64,000 nt of DNA, taken from positions 62,001-126,000 of the forward strand of contig JAYKKM010000224.1 in NCBI GenBank assembly GCA_035772405.1, in the 5' to 3' direction. Position numbers and translations under genes: made by a program. Origin of the DNA: Chrysogorgia sp. JL179-B06. Its lineage: Eukaryota; Cnidaria; Anthozoa; Scleralcyonacea; Chrysogorgiidae. Under the pieces are notes generated by a model. The model made no database searches and had not been told where the DNA came from. It saw only the letters and a program-made list of their open reading frames with translations. This document shows positions 52,689 to 64,000 of the stretch, one piece after another (the first letter of the stretch is position 1; every line of letters starts with the position of its first letter).

Positions 52689-54265
52689 TCGCTGCGGTTG
52701 TCTCGTCGCTGCAGTTGTGGTCGCTGCGGTTGTCTCGTCGCTGCGGTTGTCTCGTCGCTGCGGTTGTCTCGTCGCTGCGGTTGTCTCGTCTCTGCGGTTG
52801 TGGTCGCTGCGGTTGTCTCGTCGCTGCAGTTGTGGTCGCTGCGGTTGTCTCGTCGCTGCGTTTGTCTCGTCGCTGCGGTTGTCTCGTCGCTGCGGTTGTC
52901 GCCGCTGCTGTTGTCGTCGCTGCGGTTGTCTCGTCGCTGCGTTTATCGCCGCTGCGGTTGTCTCGTCGCTACGGTTGTGTCGCCGCTGCGGTTGTCTCGT
53001 CGCTGCGGTTGTCTCGTCGCTGCGGTTGTCGCCGCTGCGGTTATCTCGTCGCTGCGGTTGTCTCGTCTATGCGGTTGTCGTCGCTGTGGTTGTCTCGTCG
53101 CTGCAGTTGTGGTCGCTGCGGTTTTCTCGTCGCTGCGGTTGTCTCGTCGCTGCGGTTGTCTCGTCGCTGCGGTTGTCTCGTCGCTGCGGTTGTCGCCGCT
53201 GCGTTTTGTCGTCGCTGTGGTTGTCGCCGCTGCGTTATGTCGTCGCTGCGGTTGTGTCGTCGCTGCGGTTGTGTCGTCGCTGCGGTTGTGTCGTCGCTGC
53301 GGTTGTGTCGTCGCTGCGGTTGAGTCGTCGCTGCGGATGTGTGCCGCTGCGGTTGTTGACGCTGCGGTTGTCTCGTCGCTGCGGTTGTCTCGTCGCTGCG
53401 GTTGTCTCGTCGCTGCGGTTGTCGCTGTTGCGGTTGTGTCGTCGCTGCGGTTGTTGCCACTACGGTTGTCGCTGCGGATGTGTCGTCGCTGCGGTTGAAT
53501 CGTCGCTGCGGTTGTCGTCGCTGCGGTTGTGTCGTCGCTGCGGTTGTTGCTGCGGTTGTCGCTGCGGTTGTGTCGTCGCTGCGGTTGTGTCGTCGCTGCG
53601 GTTGTGTCGTCGCTGTGGTTGTGTCGTCGCTGCGGTTTGTGTCGTCGCTGCGGTTGTCGCCGCTGCGGTTGTCGTTGTGTCGTCGCTGCGGTTGTCTTGT
53701 CGCTGCAGTTGTTGCCGCTGCTGTTGTCGCCGCTGCAGTTGTCTCGTCGCTGCGGTTGTGTCGCCGCTGCGGTTAACTCGTTGCTGCGGTTGTCGTCGCT
53801 GCGGTTGGCTCGTCGCTGCGGTTGTTGTCGCTGCTGTTGTCGCCGCTGCGGTTGTTTCGTCGCCGCGGTTGTCTCACCGCTACGGTTGTCGCCCCTGCGG
53901 TTGTCTCGTCGCTGCGGTTGTCGTCGCTGCGGTTGTCTCGTCGCTGCGTTTGTCGCCGCTGCGGTTGTCTCGTCGCTGCGGTTGTCGCCGCTGCGGTTGT
54001 CGTCGCTGCGGTTGTCGTCGCTGCCGTTGTCTCGTCGCTCCTGTCTCGTCGCTGCGGTTGTCGCCGCTGTGGTTGTCTCGTCGCTGCGGTTGTCTCGTCG
54101 CTGCGGTTGTCGTCGCTGCGGTTGTCTCGTCGCTGCGGTTGTCTCGTCGCTGCGGTTGTCGCCGCTGCTGTTGTCGCCGCTGCGGTTGTCGTTGTGTCGT
54201 CGCTGCGGTTGTGTCGTCGCTGCGGTTGTGTCGTCGCTGCGGTTGTCGCCGATGCGGTTTGTCTC
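52689..54265. repeat. GC-rich minisatellite, block 5
   Basis: Repeats block 2 with small insertions and deletions. Confidence 0.95.
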
Positions 54266-54676
54266 GTTGTTAGATCATGACCTTAGGGGCTCCTCTACCT
54301 CTCGGCAGCTACCTTTACCTAGAACTGAAAATCTTAAGAAAAGTTTTTGTTATGATGGAGCTAAACTGTGGAATTCTCTACCCGCAGATTTGCGATAATC
54401 AAATTCATTACCAATATTCAAAAATGGAATCGACGCTCACAATTTTTAATACTATATAGACCTTTTAATTTAATATATTATTATCGATTTGTATATCTAG
54501 AACTAGCTTAGCTTCTGTTTTTAATTAGTAAATAATTCTTTTTTTAATAAGTAAATGTATATATTTGAACAAATAATGTAATCCACACGCCCCTTGTGGA
54601 AACCAGCTTTTAAGTTGACGGGGCTATAGCGTGTGATTTTAAATAAAGTTTACCTTACCTTACCTTACCTTACCTT
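54266..54676 (+). pseudogene. LINE 3' end, amplified copy 3
   Basis: As copies 1-2, with CTCGGCAGC instead of CTCTGCAGC and TATATCTAG instead of TATATGTAG, two changes shared with copy 4. Confidence 0.85.
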
Positions 54677-56319
54677 GCTGTTGTCGCCGCTGCGGTTGTC
54701 TCGCCGCTGCTGTTGTCTCGTCGTTGCGGTTGTCGCCGCTGCGGTTGTCTCGTCGCTGCGGTAATCGTCGCTGCGGTTGTCTCGTCGCTGCGGTTGTCGC
54801 CGCTGCGGTTGTCGCCGCTGCGGTTTTCTCGTCGCTGAGGTTGTCGTCGCTGCGGTTGTCTCGTCGCTGCGGTTGTCGCCGCTGCTGTTGTCGCCGCTGT
54901 GGTTGTCTCGTCGCCGCGGTTGTGTCGCCGCTGCGGTTGTCTCGTTGCTGCTGTTGTCGTCGCTGCGGTTGTCTCGTCGCTGCGGTTGTCGTTGCTGCTG
55001 TTGTCGCCGCTGCGGTTGTTTCGTCGCTGCGGTTGTCTCGTCGCTGCGGTTGTCGCCGCTGCGGTTGTCTCATCGCTGCGGTTGTCGGCCGCTGCGGTTG
55101 TCTCGTCGCTGCGGTTTGTCGCCGCTGCTGTTGTCGCCGCTGCGGTTGTCTCGCCGCTGCGGTTGTCTCGCCGCTGCGGTTGTCTCGTCGCTGCAATTGT
55201 CGCCGCTACGGTTGTCGCCGCTGCGGTTTTCTCGTCGCTGCGGTTGTCGTCGCTGCGGTTGTCTCGTCGCTGCGGTTGTCGTCGCTGCTGTTGTCGCCGC
55301 TGTGGTTGTCTCGTCGCCGCGGTTGTGTCGCCGCTGCGGTTGTCTCGTTGCTGCGGTTGTCGTCGCTGCGGTTGTCTCGTCGCTGCGGTTGAGTCGTCGC
55401 TGTGGATGTGTTCCGCTGCGGTTGTTGACGCTGCGGTTGTCTCGTCGCTGCGGTTGTCGTCGCTGCGGTTGTCTCGTCGCTGCGGTTGTGTCGTCGCTGC
55501 GGTTGTCGCTGCTGATGTGTCGTCGCTGCGGTTGTCGTCGCTGCGGTTGTGTCGTCGCTGCGGTTGTTGCTGCGGTTGTCGCTGCGGTTGTGTCGTCGCT
55601 GTCGCCGCTGCGGTTGTCGCCGCTGCGGTTGTCGTTGTGTCGTCGCTGCGGTTGTGTCGTCGCTGCGGTTGTGTCGTCGTTGCGGTTGTCGCCGCTGCGG
55701 TTGTCTCGTCGCTGCGGTTGTCTCGTCCGCTGCGGTTGTCGCCGCTGCTGTTGTCGCCGCTGCTGTTGTCTCGCCGCTGCGGTTGTGTCCGCCGCTGCGG
55801 TTGTCTCGTCGCTGCGGTTGTCTCGTTTATTTATTTATTTATTTATTTAAATTATTAATTTATTTATTTAATATTTATTTATTTATTTGTCTCGTCGCTG
55901 CGGTTGTCTCGTCGCTGCGGTTGTGTCGCCGCTGCGGTTGTCTCGTCGCTGCGGTTGTCTCGTCGCTGCGGTTGTCGTCGCTGCGGTTGTCTCGTCGCTG
56001 CGTTTGTCGCCGCTGCGGTTGTCTCGTCGCTGCGGTTGTCGCCGCTGCGGTTGTCGTCGCTGCGGTTGTCGTCGCTGCCGTTGTCTCGTCGCTCCTGTCT
56101 CGTCGCTGCGGTTGTCGCCGCTGTGGTTGTCTCGTCGCTGCGGTTGTCTCGTCGCTGCGGTTGTCGTCGCTGCGGTTGTCTCGTCGCTGCGGTTGTCTCG
56201 TCGCTGCGGTTGTCGCCGCTGCTGTTGTCGCCGCTGCGGTTGTCGTTGTGTCGTCGCTGCGGTTGTGTCGTCGCTGCGGTTGTGTCGTCGCTGCGGTTTG
56301 TCGCCGATGCGGTTGTCTC
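54677..56319. repeat. GC-rich minisatellite, block 6, with a TTTA-rich insert at 55,828-55,889
   Basis: Same units. A (TTTA)n-like insert (TTTATTTATTTATTT...AAATTATTAATTTATT) breaks the array at 55,828-55,889, and the same insert recurs at 57,417-57,478. Confidence 0.95.
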
Positions 56320-56732
56320 GTTGTTAGATCATGACCTTAGGGGCTCCTCTACCTCTCGGCAGCTACCTTTACCTAGAACTGAAAATCTTAAGAAAAGTTT
56401 TTGTTATGATGGAGCTAAACTGTGGAATTCTCTACCCGCAGATTTGCGATAATCAAATTCATTACCAATATTCAAAAATGGAATCGACGCTCACAATTTT
56501 TAATACTATATAGACCTTTTAATTTAATATATTATTATCGATTTGTATATCTAGAACTAGCTTAGCTTCTGTTTTTTAATTAGTAAATAATTCTTTTTTT
56601 AATAAGTAAATGTATATATTTGAACAAATAATGTAATCCACACGCCCCTTGTGGAAACCAGCTTTTAAGTTGACGGGGCTATAGCGTGTGATTTTTAAAT
56701 AAAGTTTACCTTACCTTACCTTACCTTACCTT
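56320..56732 (+). pseudogene. LINE 3' end, amplified copy 4
   Basis: Shares the copy 3 substitutions plus extra T residues near 56,570 and 56,693. It is the last copy of the series. Confidence 0.85.
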
Positions 56733-57745
56733 GCTGTTGTCGCCGCTGCGGTTGTCCTCGCCGCTGCGGTTGTCTCGTCGCTGCAATTGTCGCCGCTACG
56801 GTTGTCGCCGCTGCGGTTTTCTCGTCCGCTGCGGTTGTCGTCGCTGCGGTTGTCTCGTCGCTGCGGTTGTCGTCGCTGCTGTTGTCGCCGCTGTGGTTGT
56901 CTCGTCGCCGCGGTTGTGTCGCCGCTGCGGTTGTCTCGTTGCTGCGGTTGTCGTCGCCTGCGGTTGTCTCGTCGCTGCGGTTGAGTCGTCGCTGTGGATG
57001 TGTTCCGCTGCGGTTGTTGACGCTGCGGTTGTCTCGTCGCTGCGGTTGTCGTCGCTGCGGTTGTCTCGTCGCTGCGGTTGTGTCGTCGCTGCGGTTTGTC
57101 GCTGCTGATGTGTCGTCGCTGCGGTTGTCGTCGCTGCGGTTGTGTCGTCGCTGCGGTTGTTGCTGCGGTTGTCGCTGCGGTTGTGTCGTCGCTGTCGCCG
57201 CTGCGGTTGTCGCCGCTGCGGTTGTCGTTGTGTCGTCGCTGCGGTTGTGTCGTCGCTGCGGTTGTGTCGTCGTTGCGGTTGTCGCCGCTGCGGTTGTCTC
57301 GTCGCTGCGGTTGTCTCGTCGCTGCGGTTGTCGCCGCTGCTGTTGTCGCCGCTGCTGTTGTCTCGCCGCTGCGGTTGTGTCGCCGCTGCGGTTGTCTCGT
57401 CGCTGCGGTTGTCTCGTTTATTTATTTATTTATTTATTTAAATTATTAATTTATTTATTTAATATTTATTTATTTATTTGTCTCGTCGCTGCGGTTGTCC
57501 TCGTCGCTGCGGTTGTGTCGCCGCTGCGGTTGTCTCGTCGCTGCGGTTGTGTCGCCGCTGCGGTTGTCTCGTCGCTGCGGTTGTCTCGTCGCTGCGGTTT
57601 TCGCCGCTGAGGTTGTCTCGTCGCTGCGGTTGTCTCGTCGCTGCGGTTGTCTCGTCGCTGCGGTTGTCTCGTCGCTGCGCTTGTCTCGTCGCTGCGGTTG
57701 TCGTCTCTCATGCGGTTGTCTCTGTGTATCGTCGCTGCGGTCGTC
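56733..57745. repeat. GC-rich minisatellite, block 7, ending in poly-T/poly-G
   Basis: Repeats part of block 6 including the TTTA-rich insert (57,417-57,478). It ends at 57,748 with a run of T then G. Confidence 0.95.
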
Positions 57746-57819
57746 GCTTTTTTTTTTGGGGGGGGGGGGCATTTTCTGACCACACCCCCGGAAATGTTTT
57801 TCCGAAAATTAGGTAAGTA

Positions 57820-58195
57820 CAGTAGGTAAGGAAAATCCTAGATCCGCCCCTGTCAAATCACCACAAGAGTGGTTTTCTAGCTAGGATCCTTATCCACCGA
57901 ATAAACTATCCAGGTTTCGTATAACCAGCCCCAGATGTTTTATTTACATGAACTTTACAAGTTTACTTTAAATGAAACTTGGGGGCATATTGATGATCAT
58001 GCTATATTTTGGAAACAACCCATATCAAAATGTTTGTCATATAGTACGTATGCGCCATGTTCAAATTAGCAACACATTTATAAAATGATTTTATAATAAC
58101 TATCAATTTCTTTTTGTCTCGGTGCTTTTCACGCATTTTCACGCATTGCTTCTTAAGTCTACATGGTCTATCCTTAATAGCGATAGTCACATGTG
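57820..58195. repeat. Dispersed repeat R1, copy 2
   Basis: Matches 31,312-31,660 (CTAGATCCGCCCCTGTCAAA, GATGTTTTATTTACATG, TTTTGGAAACAACCCATAT, CGCATTG). Non-coding. Confidence 0.85.
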
Positions 58196-59230
58196 CGCAT
58201 TGCGCACCTATTGTTATATTATAATTTAGTGTTAGTCAGCTATAAAACACCTGAAAATCATGGAAACTATTCTTGTCCGTGATTACTATCTTAAGAATGA
58301 CAGTATATCAACAAGTAATTAAACACGACGTATAAATACCTTATTTCCTGACAACGAACATCCAGTCATGTCATCTCTCTTTATTGAGAGTTTGAATTTG
58401 TCTGGAATTCCGGAAAATTTTCCATTCATGAATTGGAGTGTTTCGGTGACATAGCTGCAATCACGGTAAAATATAACATATATAAGTAAAACTGGTCATA
58501 CAGTACATATCTTTAGTAAACCCATGATTTTATATATTTAATATGCCTACTTATAGCTGACAAAGGCGTAGGATCCGGAGGATGAAAAGTGCCCTTTTTA
58601 AACATGAAAAGTACCCTTTTTGAACAAAGAATATATAGACAAATAGTATATATATGTGCTCCTAAAAGCTTGCGTCCTACGCCCTTGGCAGCTGAAGTTT
58701 CAACAATGCAACAACACCTACATTTTATGTTGTTGGTATTTTGGAATATAAATTATATCGTTTACAAAAACATAGACTGGACTCATTTTGGACTTTTTAA
58801 TAGTTTGTTTTTTTGAAAACAAACTATTAACTGTGTGACATATCTACATGCTTTAAACGGCCGGATAATCCATTCACTTGTAATCCTTATAATAAAACTC
58901 TATCCAGTCCTGTCAGTGGCGTACCGTGACCATTTTGGATGGGGGGTGTATCGTCTTAGTTTTACCGACGAATTACACATGGGCGCAGATTTTCTTCCAT
59001 TGCATTGTACGTACCGGTAACAGTTACCTTGTATCCAGAATCTGCACTCGGCGCTCCTTCGGAGAAAATTACCTGGGTACTAGGTTGGATCGGAAATCGG
59101 GAAAAGGGAGGAATATTAATTTAACAGGTAACAATATTACATTTCATATAAATCGAATTTTATACAACCGACAAAGTTTAAACAGTCGATGAAGTCAATT
59201 TTACCAACGATCTAATATGACGAACACGTG
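58196..59230. other. No supported gene
   Basis: AT-rich. One short duplication (ATGAAAAGTgCCCTTTTTxAAC, twice near 58,580-58,625). Open frames here have no motif. Confidence 0.4.
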
Positions 59231-60308
59231 TTACACGCCCCCCACCAAATTTTCACCAACCGTTAATGAGTTGAAGGTATCGTTGGCCTTAAGAAAGGAA
59301 AATCTCAATTCTTTACATTTGGTAGGATGGAGGGTGAATTTATTATCTGTTGACCAGTGAGAAATGTAATTGAGAGATGATTGAATGTTACTACTTTCAC
59401 CCCTTTTGATGGTTTCCATCGCTGTCAGGTCATCAACAAATTTCCATTGCTTCGCTTCGGATTGAAGATCGTTTAGCATTAACACAAAGAGCCAAGGGCC
59501 CAACCTTGTTCCCTGCGGGACACCAGAAAAGACCCTAGACCATTCGGAAACACAATCACCTGCTAATTTTACACGTTGTCGACGATTGGACAAAAAATCA
59601 ACGACCCAGTTAACTATACACGGGGATAATCCAAAGCTGATAACTTTCTCAATCAACCGCTTGTGGTCAACAAAATCAAAGGCTTTTTTGAAATCACAAA
59701 CGACTGCTCTAACTGTTGAACCAGAACCACCGTCAGTTTCACTTGCGATGTGGTGAATCATGCTGATGATAGCCTCTGTAGAAGAAGAATTTGGAATTGC
59801 TCCATACTGGTCACTTGCAAGGACATCCATGAGTGCCAATGGTTTTAATAAAACTTTCAAGGACAAAGTCTTCCGCAACTTTCGACAAAGTTGGCGTTAA
59901 CGATATTGGGCGTAAGTCATTTTCGACACTAACAATTGGTTTAACTTTCGGAATGGGACACACATCAGCACTTTTCCATGACTTTGGGACACTCATTAGC
60001 CGATAAGAAGCGTTAAGTATCATACAAACAGGGGTAGCTAGAATAGAAGGGAATTTGTTCCATATCCAGTTTGGAATACCATCAGGCCCTCCGGCCTTAT
60101 GTGATTTGATTTTTGATAGTTTTTTATAAACAACATCTGGGTGAACTTGAAAGGGAAGGGTGTCATCCCCCACACTCAGTTTAGATCGAGCGTCAATGGG
60201 TTCGAAAAGGACAGTAGGCTTGATAAAGGCAGTATTAATGATATTTGCAAGACGAAGTTTGTCTTCACGAGAGGAAACTGCTTGACCACCCGGAAGATTC
60301 ACCTGCAT
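59231..60308 (-). pseudogene. LINE RT fragment related to the 27.2-kb LINE
   Basis: Two overlapping minus-strand frames make one RT broken by a frameshift at about 59,830. The first (60,308-59,811) has KIKSHKAGGPDGIPNWIWNK, PKSWKSADVCPIPKV and NDLRPISLTPTLSK. The second (59,878-59,231) has DQYGAIPNSSSTEAIISMIH, VVCDFKKAFDFVDHKRLIEK, FSGVPQGTRLGPWLFVLMLN and the catalytic KFVDDLTA. GVPQGT(K/R)LGP and W/KxVDD link it to the 27-kb fragment. The 3' part and the endonuclease are missing. Confidence 0.85.
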
Positions 60309-60390
60309 ATCTATCTATCTACACCGACAGTATATCTATCTATCTACACCGTATACAGTATATCTATCTATCTGCACCGACAAGTTTACA
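60309..60390. repeat. (TATC)n-containing microsatellite
   Basis: TATCTATCTATCTACACCG occurs three times with small changes. Confidence 0.85.
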
Positions 60391-60466
60391 TATTCGTTCA
60401 ATGTCTTTTACTGTCGTGGCAATAGAAAATCCGAAAAAAGACAAAGAACAGCCTCACGAAAGATAG

Positions 60467-60795
60467 GGTGCAGTTTACAAGATCAAATGCGCCGACTGCC
60501 AGGACACTTATATTGGTGAAACCGGGAGAAACCTAAAAATCAGACTAGCTGAACACAAACGAGCTACTAGAAACGGGGACAGGACTAATCACATAGCTGA
60601 ACACCACCTACAAACAAAACACGATATTGACGGGGCTCGGCTGAATGTATCGCCTTTAACACAAACTACAAACAGCGACTTACATTAGAAAGTTGGTATA
60701 CCAACTTGGAACATAAACCAATTAACATATCACAACACCAACACCATACAAAAGACTTCTTCGCACACACCACCGAATACCGACAAATGTAGCAA
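60467..60795 (+). pseudogene. Penelope-like GIY-YIG endonuclease fragment
   Basis: GAVYKIKCADCQDTYIGETG, RNLKIRLAEHKRA and NHIAEHHLQTKHDID give the GIY-YIG core: CxxC knuckle, YIG, then R and H/E further on. After a one-base shift near 60,640 the frame goes on with SAECIAFNTNYKQRLTLESW and NLEHKPIN, and stops near 60,791. It is preceded by a (TATC)n, and the RT is absent. A separate element from the one at 43.7 kb. Confidence 0.8.
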
Positions 60796-61690
60796 GATCC
60801 CACATAATCAATTTTTAATACCCCACAATATAACAATTAACTGTGGCAACCATTTGAAAGAACATATGAAAAAATATATTTCCACAAAAAAGGTTTGCAT
60901 AAATTATGCTAATTAGCTGACAAAATGGCCGCGATATGTCAAAACTCAAATATACTTCAAACAAGATTACTCAGGCATTTTCAGATATAGGGTCCTGGAA
61001 GTTGCAGAGTTTATAACTTGTATGTTTAGGCATATTCTGATGGTAACACTTTCAAGATTAAATGCTCAGCTATTTTCTGACATGCTTTTTCATGTTTTTC
61101 AATTTTCGCAATATTAATAATGTCAGATAATTCCACAAGTTTTAATGAGATCCGAAATTCCTATCATAATTCCCTAGATATTTATGCAAAGAGTCTGTGG
61201 TGAAGATTTCATTAAAATATATGGAGAAATAAGAGAGAAATAGTGTTTGAAGATGGCGAGGTTGCAAAAATGCAAAATGCATTCTGAGAAAACAATACTA
61301 CAATTAAGATGCTACAATTAAGATTTTCATTACCATTTCTCTAAATATCGGTATGCATCAGTGAAAAGTATACTTTGTCACTGATTTTTGTTAAAAATAC
61401 AACTTCCTGGAAAATATTTTCTGATGTTTTGGGGATCTTGCTACCTTAAGGCATGACGCAACACCCACTCACACTAATTATGACAAACAAAGTATGACGT
61501 AATGAACCAGACGTATATACAGGCAAACCTAACAAACACTCTTTCCTTGACTCTGAAGATGACCGCCGCTGAGGCCGTCGAAACGTCAGTAACCAACAAT
61601 AGTCTTTCTCAAGACTACAACAAGCTGGACGATCAACTTCACACATCCATCTCATTAATTTCTTCATGCACATTGACAAGTTGGTTTGAT
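60796..61690 (+). mobile_element. Probable Penelope-like 3' region with hammerhead-like motif
   Basis: Non-coding AT-rich sequence. At 61,552-61,587 CTGAAGA, a hairpin (GAC.GCC/GGC.GTC with one mismatch) and GAAACGTCAG follow each other, as in Penelope-like ends. The stretch before it has no gene. Confidence 0.45.
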
Positions 61691-63418
<1,728 letters not shown>

Positions 63419-63916
63419 TTGACAGAGTTCTCACGAGACTCCGCCATCAGAGTTCTCACGAGACTCTGCCACAATCATGAAAAATTTTCAACATTTTTCG
63501 TCAACCTCTTTGAGAGAAATGGTTACAATTTTGTAGATTTAACTAATGACATAAAAGCAAGCGTAAGATCACTGCAGTACGTAACACGAACTACGATTAG
63601 AATCCGATTTAGAGATGATGATGGAGACCACGTAAATTTAACTTTATATGGAGACCAAGAAATATTCAACGAAATGTTCCAGACGGCGGCACATCCAGTT
63701 AAAGAGCGAGATTACAAAAAGATACATTTGAAAGTTTCGCAGCTAGACTCTCCTGTTCAAACTCTAAATACGAAGGATGCTGCCGACGAAACGACCGAAG
63801 TTATCAACCGACACAACAAACGAAGAATTGCAGAACCGATTGCCAAGGATGGTGGCAATAAAAAAAATAAAAGCAATAAAAGTCGTCCGAGATGCCGGCC
63901 GCTCAAAAAAGTCTAA
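63419..63916 (+). CDS. PB1-like domain protein, relative of the DD37E transposon cargo (start unclear)
   Basis: The frame is open over about 165 codons but has no ATG at its start. A different frame begins with an ATG at 63,478 and stops near 63,532, so a frameshift or an upstream exon is likely. Residues from about 63,560 on read TTIRIRFRDDDGDHVNLTLY, GDQEIFNEMF and then AAHPVKERDYKKIHLKVSQL. This gives an OPCA-type acidic PB1 motif and the same F-x-x-A-x-P-V-x4-D-(F/Y)-K-(K/R)-I block as the cargo protein at 20,073. A Lys-rich tail follows. Upstream a 25-bp direct repeat (GAGTTCTCACGAGACT) is seen. It could be the left part of another transposon or a host gene. Confidence 0.55.
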   Translation: MTEFSRDSAIRVLTRLCHNHEKFSTFFVNLFERNGYNFVDLTNDIKASVRSLQYVTRTTIRIRFRDDDGDHVNLTLYGDQEIFNEMFQTAAHPVKERDYKKIHLKVSQLDSPVQTLNTKDAADETTEVINRHNKRRIAEPIAKDGGNKKNKSNKSRPRCRPLKKV

Positions 63917-64000
63917 ATTCCAAGTTTATCAATGTTGCTATTACTAATGATAGTGATGACGAAGAGGAGGAACCATCGGCATCGCCACATCTGCACCACG

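Overview
The window is eukaryotic and repeat-dominated. It carries GT-AG introns, interspersed retroelements of several classes, long (TA)n tracts and huge minisatellites. The best fit is a marine invertebrate, most likely a cnidarian. I base that on the combination of a HEPN/NB-ARC/TPR immune-type receptor, GIY-YIG Penelope-like elements, BEL/Pao, DIRS, Polinton-like genes and hammerhead-ribozyme tandem repeats; the organism call is inference.

Layout. 1-4.2 kb (minus): the one convincing host gene, a HEPN - coiled coil - NB-ARC - TPR receptor in two exons that join in frame, running off the left edge. 4.3-10.2 kb: MITE and SINE pieces, tandem repeats, a decayed BEL/Pao element and foldback elements. 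11.1-14.7 kb: a broken DIRS-like tyrosine-recombinase retrotransposon with minisatellites. 15.6-19.4 kb: a foldback element, then a three-monomer (about 230 bp each) array in which each monomer carries a type I hammerhead ribozyme motif (a retrozyme). The array is split by a Tc1/mariner element whose ends are inverted arrays of an 11-bp repeat. 19.96-23.76 kb: a well-preserved DD37E Tc1/mariner/IS630-type transposon with 103-bp terminal inverted repeats, an intact transposase and an unusual cargo protein (PB1-like domain, zinc knuckle, coiled coil). A relative of the cargo lies at the far right end (63.4-63.9 kb).

24.1-33 kb: (TA)n, an 18-bp minisatellite interrupted by a MITE and a LINE, a second decayed BEL/Pao and L2/CR1-like fragments. 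33.87-39.63 kb: a co-directional Polinton-like virus cluster holding a chromodomain integrase, a coiled-coil protein, a membrane protein, a candidate major capsid protein, a packaging ATPase and small ORFs. I see no DNA polymerase B and no protease. Its genes share a short AT-rich motif just before their start codons. 39.8-44.8 kb: a second DD37E transposase fragment, palindromes, tandem tRNA-derived SINEs and a truncated Penelope-like element.

44.9-57.7 kb: a GC-rich 15-18-bp minisatellite that has been segmentally duplicated together with embedded LINE pieces. The many long ORFs there are artefacts of the repeat. 57.8-63.4 kb: a dispersed repeat, LINE and Penelope fragments, and (TA)n.

Functionally this is one probable innate-immune gene beside a dense nest of mobile elements. 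The least ordinary parts are the retrozyme array, the cargo-bearing DD37E transposon and the PolB-less Polinton-like cluster.
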